A stretch of DNA of 64,000 nt, taken from assembly GCA_964035775.1 (NCBI GenBank), contig OZ038314.1, forward strand, positions 19,690,129 through 19,754,128, in the 5' to 3' direction. The position numbers were made by a program, and so were the translations under genes. The DNA comes from Osedax frankpressi. Lineage: Eukaryota > Annelida > Polychaeta > Sabellida > Siboglinidae. A model generated the notes under the pieces. That model searched no databases and was not told the DNA's origin. It was given only the letters and a program-made list of their open reading frames with translations. Shown here piece by piece: positions 1-23,716 of the stretch; within the stretch, counting starts at the first letter, position 1, and the number at the start of each line of letters is the position of its first letter.

Positions 1-1444
1 TATACATCTGTAATTCATTTGACATTTCCTCCTTAAGTTTGCTTGTTATTTCTTCTTTAATATTACGAATTGTTGACCTATCGTAGTCATCTTCATCAGT
101 TGAAATATCATCATCTTCTACAAAATCGATAGTAAATGTAGATAAACAGTATTATTATTAGTAAAACTATATTTAGCAGGATATATATATATGATCACAT
201 GCTTGTAATAAATAAAATATTTAGAGTTTACATTAAGTTTTAGATAATCTTACATTAGTGTAAATTAATTTTCCTAATCAATTGACTTACAAAAATTACA
301 TTTATTCTATGATATTTATATTAATAATATGATATATATGGGATAAAACAAGAATTTTGAATGTATTTTTTTAATTATATTTCAAATTATTTTATAAATG
401 CCGTATTATAAGTTGTTTTCATCAAACTAGCGAACCGTTAAGTAGCGCCAACATTGTCTGGTCATCCATGTTGCTATTCCCATTTGACCAGGCATCTGCG
501 GCAGAAGCTGTTTGCTGACGCGTAGAAGGTTCCATGCTGCCGAATATTGACGATGTTCGACCTTAGATGGCAAATAAATTACTGCATTATTTTATACAAA
601 AATCAACCTGATACTTGTATATTTTGTTATATAATAAAATTTTATATATATTTAAACTATAATATATTTAGTTTATAATTACAAGTATTATATAATTGTT
701 ACATACTATGATTTCTTAGATATTTATTAAATTTAAAACACTAGTTTTAATATAGATTTAAATTTATCCCCATATTGTATGATTATTTTTATTAAAAGTT
801 ATATTAAATAAAATATATGATAAATATTTGATAAATATCATAATTGCTTTATATTTTGTATTGGTAAAAAATATACCTGTGTTTAGTAAATCCGTAATTT
901 CTCCTTCGTCGGCTGTAGTATATACTGAACAATCATCTTCGAATGACGTGTTCTTACATTGTAACAAGGATAATATAAATACGACTTGAAATAGTAATTA
1001 TATATGACGAGAGCATCAGTAGAGTTTCATGTGACAATATGAATATATTTTTTACGATTATTATTATAATTATGTAGTATCGTAACGACACTACATTACT
1101 AAAGTTATAAACATAGAGTTGATTATAGAAATCATATTATTTTGTGAGTACTACACTAAATCTTATTTATTAAGATCATTTGGAATACATTATTATAAGT
1201 ATATATAATTATTATAATATATCACTATAATGTATGAATTTCAAATATGAAAATATTTTATTTTAATTATCAAAATGTTTAAAATATATTTCTAGACAAA
1301 ATATATCTTTTATATTATCAAAAATATAACAAATTAAACAATTATATTTATTAAATAAATTAAACATATCTTATTATATAAGTTATGATATTGGTTATAT
1401 TCAATTGATAATAATTAAACCTGGTTAAAATCTGAATCTGACAT
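1..1444 (-). CDS. 5' part of an unrecognised acidic protein gene, running off the left edge
   Basis: I do not recognise this gene. On the minus strand four exons join in phase: 1444-1421 (ATG, encodes MSDSDFNQ), 952-877, 561-436 and 117-1, the last cut by the window edge. The peptide is acidic and polar: DSD and EDD clusters near the start, a Ser/Thr/Gln/Asn-rich middle with the stretch SSIFGSMEPS, then DDDISTDEDDYD followed by a Lys/Glu heptad-like run (about IKEEITSKLKEEMSNEL) that could be a coiled coil. Introns are short to medium and AT-rich. The acceptor of exon 2 has a poor pyrimidine tract, so that junction is less sure. If the donor at 435-434 is not used, exon 3 reads on for a few codons to a TGA at 424-422, giving a short isoform. 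The higher GC of 436-561 and the phase agreement at every join support a real gene. Function unknown. Confidence 0.6.
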
Positions 1445-1499
1445 TTTAGCGTGCTTGACAACGTTATTTATCTATATTTATGTATTGATTTAATGGGAT

Positions 1500-13691
<12,192 letters not shown>

Positions 13692-13718
13692 TAAACAACT
13701 TTATTGTTATTTGTTTCT

Positions 13719-13724
13719 AATAAA
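13719..13724 (+). terminator. Candidate polyadenylation signal of RIOX1
   Basis: AATAAA lies 28 bases after the stop codon at 13691. It is the first such hexamer downstream, and T-rich sequence follows. Confidence 0.5.
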
Positions 13725-14500
13725 TTCTCCGTCAATGACCGCTTTTTACATAATATATTTATGAGACTTTTAATCCCAGTCATTGTTAAATTATTTATAA
13801 ATGTATTTTAAATATATATATATAGTATTTATTGTATAAAATTTGTGTTTTTTATTCAGATCTTATTCTTTTCTAATATATATTACATAATTACATATGT
13901 AATTTAAATATTATTTTACTTTTTTTGAGATAAAATTATTGTATGTAAAAAATATAATATAATTGGTGATATATATTGGTAGAAAAAATCACAGGAAATA
14001 TGTATTATATATAAAAATCATAAATAGAGAGAAATAATATTTTTTGAAATTAATTTTATAATCATAAAAATTTATGATATTAATATTAATTCATTTCTAA
14101 TGTATACTATTAATATTTTTAAAGTGTTAATATGTTTATAACAATAAGGCTATATATATATATAATTGAATCGAATTTGTATACAAATAATAGTATTTAT
14201 GTAAATAAGTGTATTTAACTAACATGAATATAGTTAAAGAATCAGGATAACTTAAATTTGTATACAAAATATATTTAATTGATTTCATAAAAAATAGTAA
14301 TATATGTAATAATATACGAAGTATAAATATGATTTCTGTTTTGAATTTCGATTCTTTCAGGGAATAAATAATCTGATTAACTATCTTAGTGATTGCTATC
14401 TGAATTGTGAAATATATTTGTAGCAATAAAAAAATATGGAAATTATTATACAACTTTGTATTTGATCATATTCAATATATGTAATTAACATGTGGAGTAA

Positions 14501-15186
14501 CAGTGAATCCCCTTTAAGCAGCCTATTGTTGTTTAAGGAAGAATCTGTGTTCTAGAAAAGATTTATCCGAGTTGTGTCTGGGGTGGCATCCCGTTGCCTT
14601 TGAACACGTGATGTTCATGGGAATCACTGAAATGTTTTTTTCTGTTATACCAATGTTTATGCTTCTTATGACCGTGCACCATAACCGGAAATCGAACTTC
14701 CCGTACAGGTGATAACGGAGCAGTTGCTGCGGGGGTTGGCAATACCGGGGCAGGTTTACCATCGGCTAGTGCTTGTCGACGTTTGTAGAATTCATGCGAT
14801 TCCCTGAAGTCCATATCCAAGTGTCGGTGATCACCCATCTGATTACCTTCGTTGACGTGGTGTTCGTGGGAATCCGACCAATGCGGGAATGTTTTGCCGA
14901 TATGGGGATTATGTATTCTGTGTAGGGTACGAACGAGAACTATTTTACCATCTGTTCTAATCTGAACTATTATCCTTGTAATAAGTTCATCCATGTAACA
15001 AACCACATCATAAATAAAATGTTCTTATATAGTATAATGTATAAATCAATTTATCATTACATTTATATAAGATAGTTAACAAGGAAAAGCAATTACAAAC
15101 TGCAGTTTGTAATTGTTTTTGCAAACCCATGGGTTTGCAATAATTAATAATGCCATCAGACAAACACATAACAATACACAACGCAT
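14501..15186 (-). pseudogene. Inverted, internally deleted copy of the histidine-rich secreted protein gene
   Basis: This is a minus-strand relative of the gene at 20608-22002. Exon 1 survives (ATG at 15186, MRCVLLCVCLMALLIIANP, a good signal peptide). Further on, at about 15000-14560, the exon-2 helix (YMDELITRIIVQI) is fused directly to what is mid-exon 3 in the intact copy (DGKIVLVRTLHR). The intron and about 95 codons, including the Asn/Arg/Gly stretch and the first His repeat, are therefore missing. The second repeat is kept (DSHEHHVNEGNQM). The third starts (DSHEHHVFKGN) but then shifts frame and stops early. The last coding bases up to 14501 still match the intact gene. Between exon 1 and the fused exon lie two perfect palindromes (15090-15140), and I see no clean donor. 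Upstream sequence to about 15420 matches 20390-20607, so the promoter was copied too. Most likely a pseudogene. Confidence 0.8.
15090..15140. repeat. Two adjacent perfect palindromes
   Basis: A 26-base perfect palindrome at 15090-15115 (core ACAAACTGCAGTTTGT) is followed three bases later by a 22-base perfect palindrome at 15119-15140 (core CAAACCCATGGGTTTG). The second includes the end of the signal-peptide exon of the inverted His-rich copy. Nothing comparable is present at the matching place in the intact copy. Confidence 0.85.
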
Positions 15187-15467
15187 TTTATTATCAAGGA
15201 CGATGTTACAATCAGTATATCATTAATATAAGTGTTATACTATAATAATGATATCTACCTAAATTATTACCGTATATAAATACTATTTAATTACAATAAC
15301 AAAATATAACTTCAAAGACCTATTCGCTGTCAGTTAGATGGTGTTTATATAAACGGTAATCACGAAATATAAAAAATACCACACGATTCACTTTCCTTCG
15401 TAATCAGATTGTTATACTGATATTGCATACGTCACTAAATAAAAAAAGTACAATGTACAGTATATAT

Positions 15468-15469
<2 letters not shown>

Positions 15470-15522
<53 letters not shown>

Positions 15523-15550
15523 TATATATATAGTTATATATATATATATT
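15470..15550. repeat. (TA)n microsatellite
   Basis: A pure then interrupted TA run between the inverted His-rich copy and the exon-1 fragment. The stretch from about 15430 to 16030 otherwise shows nothing I can assign. Confidence 0.85.
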
Positions 15551-16029
15551 TATTATAATAAATTACTGATATTTTAAAATGTTTGTATGTGTATGTATGT
15601 GTTTTATATATGTTTTGTATACTAATGTGTTATTAGTAACAATTTATTATATAATTATAAATAAAACATTAGAAAGTTTTTTAACAAGTTTTATAACAAA
15701 TATATTATTATATTATTTTTTCACGTACATTAAATTTGAAAAGTATAAGCTTTACATATAACTACGATTATATTCCAATTTTAGTAACAACTCTTAATAC
15801 CTTAATCCATTCATCTATTGAATTGAATTATTTATTTTGACAACAAATATCAGTATATTATATGTATGTATATTATATACGACTAAACGGATAATTATCA
15901 AATTTTTAAAATTTTAAACATTTTGAAGTTAACTTAAATTTTAAAATATATTAAAATTCCTTATATATAAATTAACAAATTTCATGCAATAAGTACATCG
16001 AACACATAATTTACACCCAATAAATAATG

Positions 16030-16201
16030 TGGTTTACACATAATATTTTCTAATGGTATACTTATTTTAACATCGTCTTTAAAATACTTTAACAATTAAA
16101 ATACGTTTCGTAGTAGTATGTATTTCTCTCATGGCATCATTAGTTATAGCGGACACAGTTAGTAATTAATTTCTTATTCACTATCTTACATAAATGTAAT
16201 G

Positions 16202-16259
<58 letters not shown>

Positions 16260-16344
16260 CTTAAATATATAATTTAATTGATTAATGTAGAAAATATTAT
16301 TTATTAGATAATATATATATTAATGTGGTATATTATTATATTGT

Positions 16345-16398
<54 letters not shown>

Positions 16399-16440
16399 TT
16401 ATGCGTGATAGATTATTTGATACTAATTATCCTAAAATTT
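16030..16440 (+). pseudogene. Exon 1 plus intron 1 fragment of the histidine-rich gene
   Basis: This plus-strand stretch matches 20550-20920 of the intact gene in order: the upstream block ending in TTTTAACATCGTC, the signal-peptide exon, the donor region GTTAGTAATTAATTTC, the intron with its two TA microsatellites, and a faint trace of exon 2 (GATTATGCGTGATAGATT). The start codon position reads ATA instead of ATG and the exon-2 trace is badly degraded, so it is dead. It lies head to head with the inverted copy at 14501-15186. No later exon was found. Confidence 0.75.
16204..16396. repeat. Two (TA)n microsatellites inside the exon-1 fragment
   Basis: TA runs at about 16206-16257 and 16350-16396 correspond to the runs at 20711-20752 and 20845-20877 in intron 1 of the intact gene. 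The microsatellites therefore predate the duplication, although their lengths now differ. Confidence 0.8.
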
Positions 16441-17629
16441 AAATGACATATATTTAATAATTTTTTCGTATCATGACAAAACAATTTTTTAAATAATTAT
16501 ACTTAATTCTATATATAATCATTTTATATTTAATATAATATTATATGCAAAATATAGTTTACTATATAGTTAATTATATTTTAGTTATTAATAGTCTTGA
16601 ATTGTGTTTTAGTTATATTAGTATCAGTTGTGATAACAAATAACATTAGAATATTCAATAATAAGTTATTGTCTATATCCTATTACAAACAGTATAGTAT
16701 AGCTAATCAATTAAGAATTAACATAACAATAAAAAACAGGCTGAAATATGGTATATTTTTATAGTTATTTGGCGATCTTAGTAAGAAAATATTTACCATA
16801 TAATTTATTTAGTTACCTATTACCATAGATTTTTAATTGGTAAATAGAAATCTATAGATAATAGGCATATATGCATATTACCCATAATCTTTTCACAGAT
16901 TTTAGAAAATAAATGAAGTTTAGATATATGCCTAGATTGAAATGTTCCTATCAATATTATTACATAATTGGCATGACTATTGAGTGCTTTAGATTTTGTG
17001 GGACAATAAGGTATGAAAATATGTATATCTTAGCTACTATATATACATACAATGGTGCTAGATATTTGTAATAGTTATTATGTGGAGCTCAGGTCATATA
17101 GATTTACAGTCATTAATTAATTAGATGATTACTGTATAATGGTTTACAGTTATTTATTAGTTTTAAAGTTTAGATATATTTGAGGTAATACAGGTAGTTA
17201 GATTATGTTGCATTTTAATTTATTTAAATAAGATCATTTTCAATTATAGTATTTACTTAATATTTAAATTCATTACTCTTTTAATTTTTTCAATTAAGTA
17301 AGTTTAAAGATAATTTGATAGAATTTTTCACAATTTACTTATTAGAGGTATGCCCATTTATTAGAAGATTATAGAATTTATGGTTTAGTTTTTTTTTACC
17401 AAATGTCTGTAATTTATCGCTGATAAATTGGTTTTTAGATATTTTTATATAGTGTTTCCGAAATTTAATTCGATATTGTCAGATAGTTATTGTTATTTAA
17501 ACTATGTTCATCTTTTTAATATTATATTTTTTAAAGTTTAATAGATTACCATTGATAATGATAGATATTTTGATATAAATGTCAACATCTTATATAATGC
17601 AAAAGTATTTAATTCTGATTTTTTTAAAT

Positions 17630-17840
17630 ATACACTCTTTATATTCACCTTGAACTACAAATTAATTGCATAGTGATCTGATACAAAGTTTGATCTAATT
17701 ACATATTTCATTTGAATATTTTTATATACCATATAAATGCCATAATCAAGAATGTCTCATTTTAAGTAGCAACATTAACATGTTATTATAATGACAGTTA
17801 TCTTAGTTATTGTTTTATTAAATATTATAAGTGTGTAATT
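17630..17840 (+). repeat. Copy 1 of a dispersed about 200-bp direct repeat
   Basis: Shares a run of similar blocks with 18300-18500: ATTCACCTTG..ACAAATTAATTG, ATAGTGAT.TGATA, CATTTGAATATTTTTATAT and AATGTCTC..TTTAAGT. It is AT-rich, has no terminal inverted repeats that I can see and no coding potential. It may be an old segmental or mobile fragment. Confidence 0.6.
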
Positions 17841-18299
17841 ATGTACGATCAATGTGTGTTAGTTTAGTTAATTATTTTATATAACCAATTAATATTAGAT
17901 TAGATAACTATATAAAATATTGAATTTTTTAGAAGTAAGTACGAAAACCAATTACACAATTCACGCTATATACATGTAGGTTAAGTTTTTTATGGTAAAC
18001 AATGTTGTTATAAGTAAATATATTAAACAATAAAATAATTTAAACAATGTATTTAAACATAAACATGACATTTATAAAGATGACATTTAAAGATAAAATC
18101 TTATAGAATGTTCGATGTTCTAGAATATTTACTTTAAGATTTAACAAATAAATTTAATTAAAGATACAAAAACAATACTGTTATATAATTCAAATATACA
18201 CATATACACAATTCCGTAAAAATATCTTAAAACATGGATAAATCTATAAATTAAAACATTATTTCTCATTTATTCTTATAGTACATATGTTAGATACAC

Positions 18300-18500
18300 G
18301 CTGTTTAGATTCACCTTGCAATACAAATTAATTGAATAGTGATTTGATATAATGTTGGTCTAATTGCATATTTTATTTGAATATTTTTATATTCACTAAA
18401 AATGTTCGAATGTCTCCCTTTAAGTGTAAAAATGAACATATTATATGAGAGTGTTTTTAGTAATTGTTTAATTAAATGTTATATTTAGGTGTTACCCTTA
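18300..18500 (+). repeat. Copy 2 of a dispersed about 200-bp direct repeat
   Basis: The partner of 17630-17840, in the same orientation and about 670 bases downstream. Divergence is substantial, so the duplication is not recent. Confidence 0.6.
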
Positions 18501-18977
18501 TATCCTACCCTATACTCGAATACATTTTAATGTATACATCGATTTATTGAAAATATCAGATTATGTTATTATGTAAATGAATTTGATTGTAAACGCTATT
18601 TACAAATAATTAATATGCTACCTAACTAAAAATGAATTATTTAATAAATAACAAATACAGATAATATCAATATAAAACCAACACAATATAATTATATTAT
18701 ATTTAACTCTCCTTTTACATATTTGCCTATGACAATTGACTATGAATATGTAATGTGTTGATCATATACATTTCAATAGACTAGAATTTGTACAATATTA
18801 ATCTTTAACATTTTAAGGTTTATAAATTTAGTTTTTTATCATGAACAGTAACATACAACGATATATTAATATCTAAAGTTTTAGATATAGCTAGTATTAT
18901 TTAGAATAATAGTAATTCGGATAGTTTCAATATTATTCAAGTTATTCATTATAATATTCATAATAATATTATTGTTA

Positions 18978-19015
<38 letters not shown>

Positions 19016-20574
19016 TAACATAATAATATATTATATATGTATTTTATAATTATAAATTCGCATCATATTAAAATTATTTTCTTTAATTTTATACAAAATA
19101 TTAATAAATAATAAATAAAAAGACATAATTTATCAAAATAGTAATTTAAAAATATAAGTTGCATTGTATTAAATATAAGTATCTATATTTGTATGATATA
19201 TTACTTATAATTTAAAGTTATTTTGTATTATTATAGTAATTTTTTAAGCACCAGAATTGATGAATCTATATTTATGCAAATGGTTACTAGCTGATAAGGT
19301 TACTCTAGAATTAAACAAATTATATGTCACAAACTACTACATAACCGAACTACACTATTTATTATTACTGAAGAATAATAACATTAATGTTTTCGTTCTG
19401 TATTATTTATACTTCTTGATGTCATATTTTCATAAATTTCAACTATTCCGGAATAACAAGTAAACTTACTTATGTGATTATAGTAATCGATAATATTTGT
19501 AATACGCATTTTTGGATACAATAACAACAATTTTTATTTTAATGTTTATAATGTTTATTTCAATTTTTCATCTATGGAACTTTTTGTATTTTGTTATTCA
19601 TATACATCTTATATTGAGTTATTTTTCATTACATTTAATTAAATTTTATAACTATCATGAATATAATTTAATTTAATTATAATTAAATTACATGTAAATA
19701 CATAAAAAAGTATTGAATATAATAAATATATAATAATAAATAAATTATAATCAAGTTATAACTGGATTATACCAAAAATAAAATATTGTTAAATATATGA
19801 ATATAGTTGGTATCAATATTTATATTTTTTTAAATGAATAATAATAAGGTGGATAATTAAACTTTAAATATTGCAATTTATAATTGAAGTGGAATATATC
19901 CCGATATTTACATGAGTGTCAAATTTCATGTAAGGTATTTTTTATTCTTTGATTTAACTTTTGCAGAAGTTAAATACTCTGTCATCCTCAATCTCGAAGT
20001 ATATAACTAAATGCGAGTATAAGAATTAAAATATGAATAAATGATGGGTAAAATTAAAATAATAATAAATATATATATATATAATATTTATAATACTAAC
20101 AATTATAATGTTGATGACATATTTAATTATTATAAGTATTAATTATTTAATTTTTCATTTGAATTTGTATATATTTTTAATTAAACAATCTATATATTTA
20201 TTTACAATACAATCCAATTAACTATATATATGTTTATATATAAGAATCATCACATACATAATATAATACATTATTTTTACAGTGACCTAGCTTTTTTAGA
20301 ATTTTCCATACATTGTTTAGAATGAAAAGTTCATTTAGTGACATAGATAGTGACATCATTTCAGTATTTGAACCATCTGAATATGTAAAGTGAATCACGT
20401 AAACAAACTGGTATTTTTATATTTCGTTATTAAAGTTTATATAAACACCATTTATCTGACAGCTAATAGGACTTTGATATCATCTTTTGTTATCGCAAAT
20501 AAATAGTATTTAAATGGTAGACATTTATATAGACATCATTACTAGTAAAACGCCTATATTAATAGTTTAACGAT

Positions 20575-20594
20575 ATACTGATTTTAACATCGTC
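20575..20594 (+). promoter_or_regulatory. Conserved block upstream of all three His-rich copies
   Basis: ATACTGATTTTAACATCGTC lies 13 bases before the ATG of the intact copy. The same block, nearly unchanged, precedes exon 1 in the inverted copy (about 15230, minus strand) and in the exon-1 fragment (about 16060). It may be 5' UTR or core promoter. Retention in three copies shows shared ancestry but does not prove a function. Confidence 0.4.
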
Positions 20595-20607
20595 TTCAAC
20601 AATTAAA

Positions 20608-20708
20608 ATGCGTTTTGTGGTGTTATGTTTTTGTCTGATAGCATCATTAGTTATAGCGAACCCAGTTAGTAATTAATTTCTCATCCACTATCTTACATAA
20701 ATTGAATG

Positions 20709-20758
<50 letters not shown>

Positions 20759-20841
20759 TAAATATATAATTTAATTGATTAATGCAGAACATATTATTTT
20801 TTAGATGATAAATATATTAATGTTGTATATTATTATATTGT

Positions 20842-20878
<37 letters not shown>

Positions 20879-22002
20879 ATGTATATTTATAGATAGGACG
20901 TGGTAGTTACATGGATGAACTTATTGCAAGGATCATAGCCCAGATTAAAGCTGGTTAGTAAAGTTAAACTTATACTAAATAGCTGATTAATATTTGAATT
21001 GTATATGAGATATAATAGAAAATAATAAATTAGATACTTATTTAGACATTATATAATATATACTAATTACAATATAGTACACACAAAAATAAATTAATGC
21101 GATACAATTAATTTACAGATCAATACTTTATAAATCCAGCTCCACCGAGAGGTCCAAACAGGGGTGGTAACAGGGGTGGTAACAGGGGTGGTAACAGGGG
21201 GGGTAACGGAGGAAGACACCACCCTATTGGTACTTTCCCTCGACAACATTCCCCATTCGGAGCACCGCACACGCCGCCCTTCGCAGACGACACCCACGAG
21301 CACCACGTCGACGAAGGGAACCAAATGCCTATGCACCGCCACTTCGACTTCGACTCCAGAGAATCGCACGAGAGATGGCAGGACGCACAGGACAGAGCGG
21401 ATGGTAAAGTAGTTCCCGTTCGCACCCTACACAGAAAACACAACCCGCATATCGGCAAACCATTCCCGCATTGGTCGGATTCCCACGAACACCACGTCAA
21501 CGAGGGTAATCAGATGGGCGATCACCGACACGTGGATAGGGATTCCAGGGAATCGCATGAATTCTACAAACGTCGACAAGCACTAGCCGATGGTAAACCT
21601 GCCCCGGTATTGCCAACCCCCGCAGCAACTGCTCCGTTATCACCTGTACGGGAGGTCCGATTTCCGGTTATGGTGCACGGTCATAAGAAGCATGGACATT
21701 GGTATAACAGTAGAGAACATTTCAGTGATTCCCATGAACATCACGTGTTCGAAGGCAACAGGATGAAACCCCATAGACACAACTCGGAAGATTCTTTTGA
21801 AGAACACAGATTCTACCTTAAACAACAAGAAGCTGCTGATAGGGGATTCACTAAAACCCCCGAAAGTTAGTTACATATATCGAATGATTAAAATATATAC
21901 ATTCTTGTCTAATTAATGATATCAATTAAGTACATCATCTAATATATATTTGCAGTTGCAGATGGAGGCTATTATAATAGCGACATGTCCGATTTGAACT
22001 AA
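20608..22002 (+). CDS. Secreted histidine-rich repeat protein, four exons, not recognised
   Basis: I do not recognise this family. Exons 20608-20668, 20897-20953, 21119-21865 and 21956-22002 join in phase (all introns phase 1) to 303 codons plus TAA. Residues 1-17 or so form a signal peptide (MRFVVLCFCLIASLVIA), so the product is probably secreted. A short amphipathic helix follows (YMDELIARIIAQIKA, about 25-39), then a low-complexity NRGG stretch (53-71). Three histidine-dense repeats start at H99, H162 and H245 with consensus DSHEHHVxEGNxMxxHRHxxxDSRESHE. A linker rich in Pro and Ala separates repeats two and three, and the C-terminus is acidic. There are few cysteines after the signal, so folding by disulphides is unlikely. 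HEHH and HRH clusters alternating with acidic residues suggest metal binding, which is inference. A partial inverted copy and an exon-1 fragment lie upstream. Confidence 0.85.
20709..20878. repeat. (TA)n microsatellites in intron 1 of the His-rich gene
   Basis: TA runs at about 20711-20752 and 20845-20877, the second close to the exon-2 acceptor at 20896. Matching runs occur in the fragment at 16204-16396. Confidence 0.8.
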
Positions 22003-22044
22003 GTTGAAAGCCTTATTGTCATCATTTCAAAATCTATAACAATC

Positions 22045-22050
22045 AATAAA
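22045..22050 (+). terminator. Candidate polyadenylation signal of the His-rich gene
   Basis: AATAAA lies about 43 bases after the stop at 22002, a usual distance for an animal 3' end. Confidence 0.5.
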
Positions 22051-22800
22051 ATCACATATCACATAATTTCATAAGTGAAAGAGCTAAACTTGAAATCCCA
22101 TGTGTATAATCTCGTTGAACCAAATGAAACAATATAGTTATAATTGCGAGTTTTATTATTTATAAGGTGACATTGATAATAAATATATTTTAAAAATCAA
22201 CTTATTCATTTTTGTGTGCATACTACAATATTGTACAGTGAACACCGTAAACCTGACTATATTAATTACTATAACAATACTATGTGTTATTACACTAATT
22301 ATAATTGTATAGTAATATCATAAATCATGGCAATACATGTTAATGTTTTCATACAAAAAATAATAAAATTTTCATTTATATGTAATAAAGTCGTTTGATT
22401 CATTATTTTACTTAAGACCCGTTACAAGATAATAACTACTTATAATAATATCAACATTATAATAGTATAAGATAATAATATTGATAATGGTATTAACCCG
22501 GTTCTAAGTAGACATATTCTTTCTGGTTAAGATGAACCGACATCAAGAATGTTTGATTGCAACTTCTAAATCGCTTTATTCTTATATTGCATAACATTAA
22601 ATGCAATTTTAAATGTATTAATTATTGTATCAATACTAATTAGGTTTGCAATATATATATAAATAATAATTTATCATAAATGTAATCATTTTGGAACATA
22701 GCATAACTATAATCTACAATTATTTAGTACTAATCAAATATACTATATATTTTGATTAAATTAATATTTAATCAAATATATACAATATATATATATATAT

Positions 22801-23181
22801 ATCCTATTTATATCATAAGCTCACTAAAACGTATTTGTGGACACCACTATTAAATAGTGTATATGATAAGTATATTATAATCTTTATTAATTTTTTTACT
22901 GCGTTAATGTATACATTTAGTCTCTATTATATGGTATATTCAATATTATTTGTTTTCATTATTATTCTAAATATTAATATATAAATAAATAAATTAGTTT
23001 TATATTAATAATCTACATAAATATAATAATTGAATATGACATATCATTGACAATATATATATATATATATTCAAACTTAAATTTAAAAAATTAAATAAAT
23101 ATTATAATATGCTTATCATATACACTATTTTATAGTAGTGTCTATAAATACGTTTAAGTGAGCTTAGACTATATATAGGAT
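22801..23181. mobile_element. MITE-like element with about 100-bp terminal inverted repeats
   Basis: The left arm (22801-22900) and right arm (about 23085-23181) are inverted copies of each other with scattered differences. Matching blocks include AAGCTCACT, AAACGTATTT, AATAGTGTATATGATAAG and TATTATAAT. The centre of about 180 bases is AT-rich and non-coding. The size, the absence of an ORF and the long arms suit a non-autonomous DNA transposon. Flanking TA-rich sequence hides any target-site duplication, so a superfamily cannot be named. It could also be a simple fold-back duplication. Confidence 0.6.
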
Positions 23182-23244
23182 ATATACATAATATATATAT
23201 TATATAATACATAGACAAGCCCAATCTACATATAGACTATAGTC

Positions 23245-23309
23245 TTTTTAATATTCTCCACATTTCTTTAACAAATCAAATATATATATATATATAATTT
23301 AAGGCCTTA

Positions 23310-23352
<43 letters not shown>

Positions 23353-23384
23353 ATTTGTTAAAGAAATGTGGAGAATATTAAAAA
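23245..23384. repeat. Perfect-arm hairpin around a TA microsatellite
   Basis: Arms beginning TTTTTAATATTCTCCACATT at 23245 and ending with its complement at 23384 match perfectly over about 40 bases before entering TA runs. The centre has the palindrome TTTAAGGCCTTAAA. Identity of the arms suggests a recent event or continuing correction between arms. It is adjacent to, but distinct from, the element at 22801-23181. Confidence 0.85.
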
Positions 23385-23716
23385 TTAATAAACTATAAAT
23401 TATAATCTAATAAATCTGTTTTTGGGTATATAGGATTTTTTATTATAATATATTAATCTGGACCGGATATTAATATTTACTGGTAACCTATGGTTACTTT
23501 TTATTGATACCTATTATAATTAATTATTAAAATATATATATAAAATAAAAAATAAATTATCAGTAAGTTATTATCGGTAAATTATCGATCAAATATTATA
23601 ATATCATAAATATCGTGAATTAATATGATTTAAGATTATTAATTAATTATATTTAATGAAATATTACAATATTGTATAATAAAGTGTTACTATTGAATAG
23701 AAACCCTGTGCATACA

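Larger units (their letters stand above)
16441..20574. other. Gene-poor AT-rich spacer between His-rich copies
   Basis: I see no supportable coding exon. It contains a duplicated block of about 200 bases (17630-17840 and 18300-18500) and a small inverted repeat around a TA run at 18970-19030. Open frames such as 19257-19463 are AT-driven Leu/Tyr strings without splice context. Confidence 0.5.

Noticed and set aside
19257-19463. 68-codon plus-strand frame
   Set aside because: An AT-driven string of Leu, Tyr and Asn without start context or splice support.
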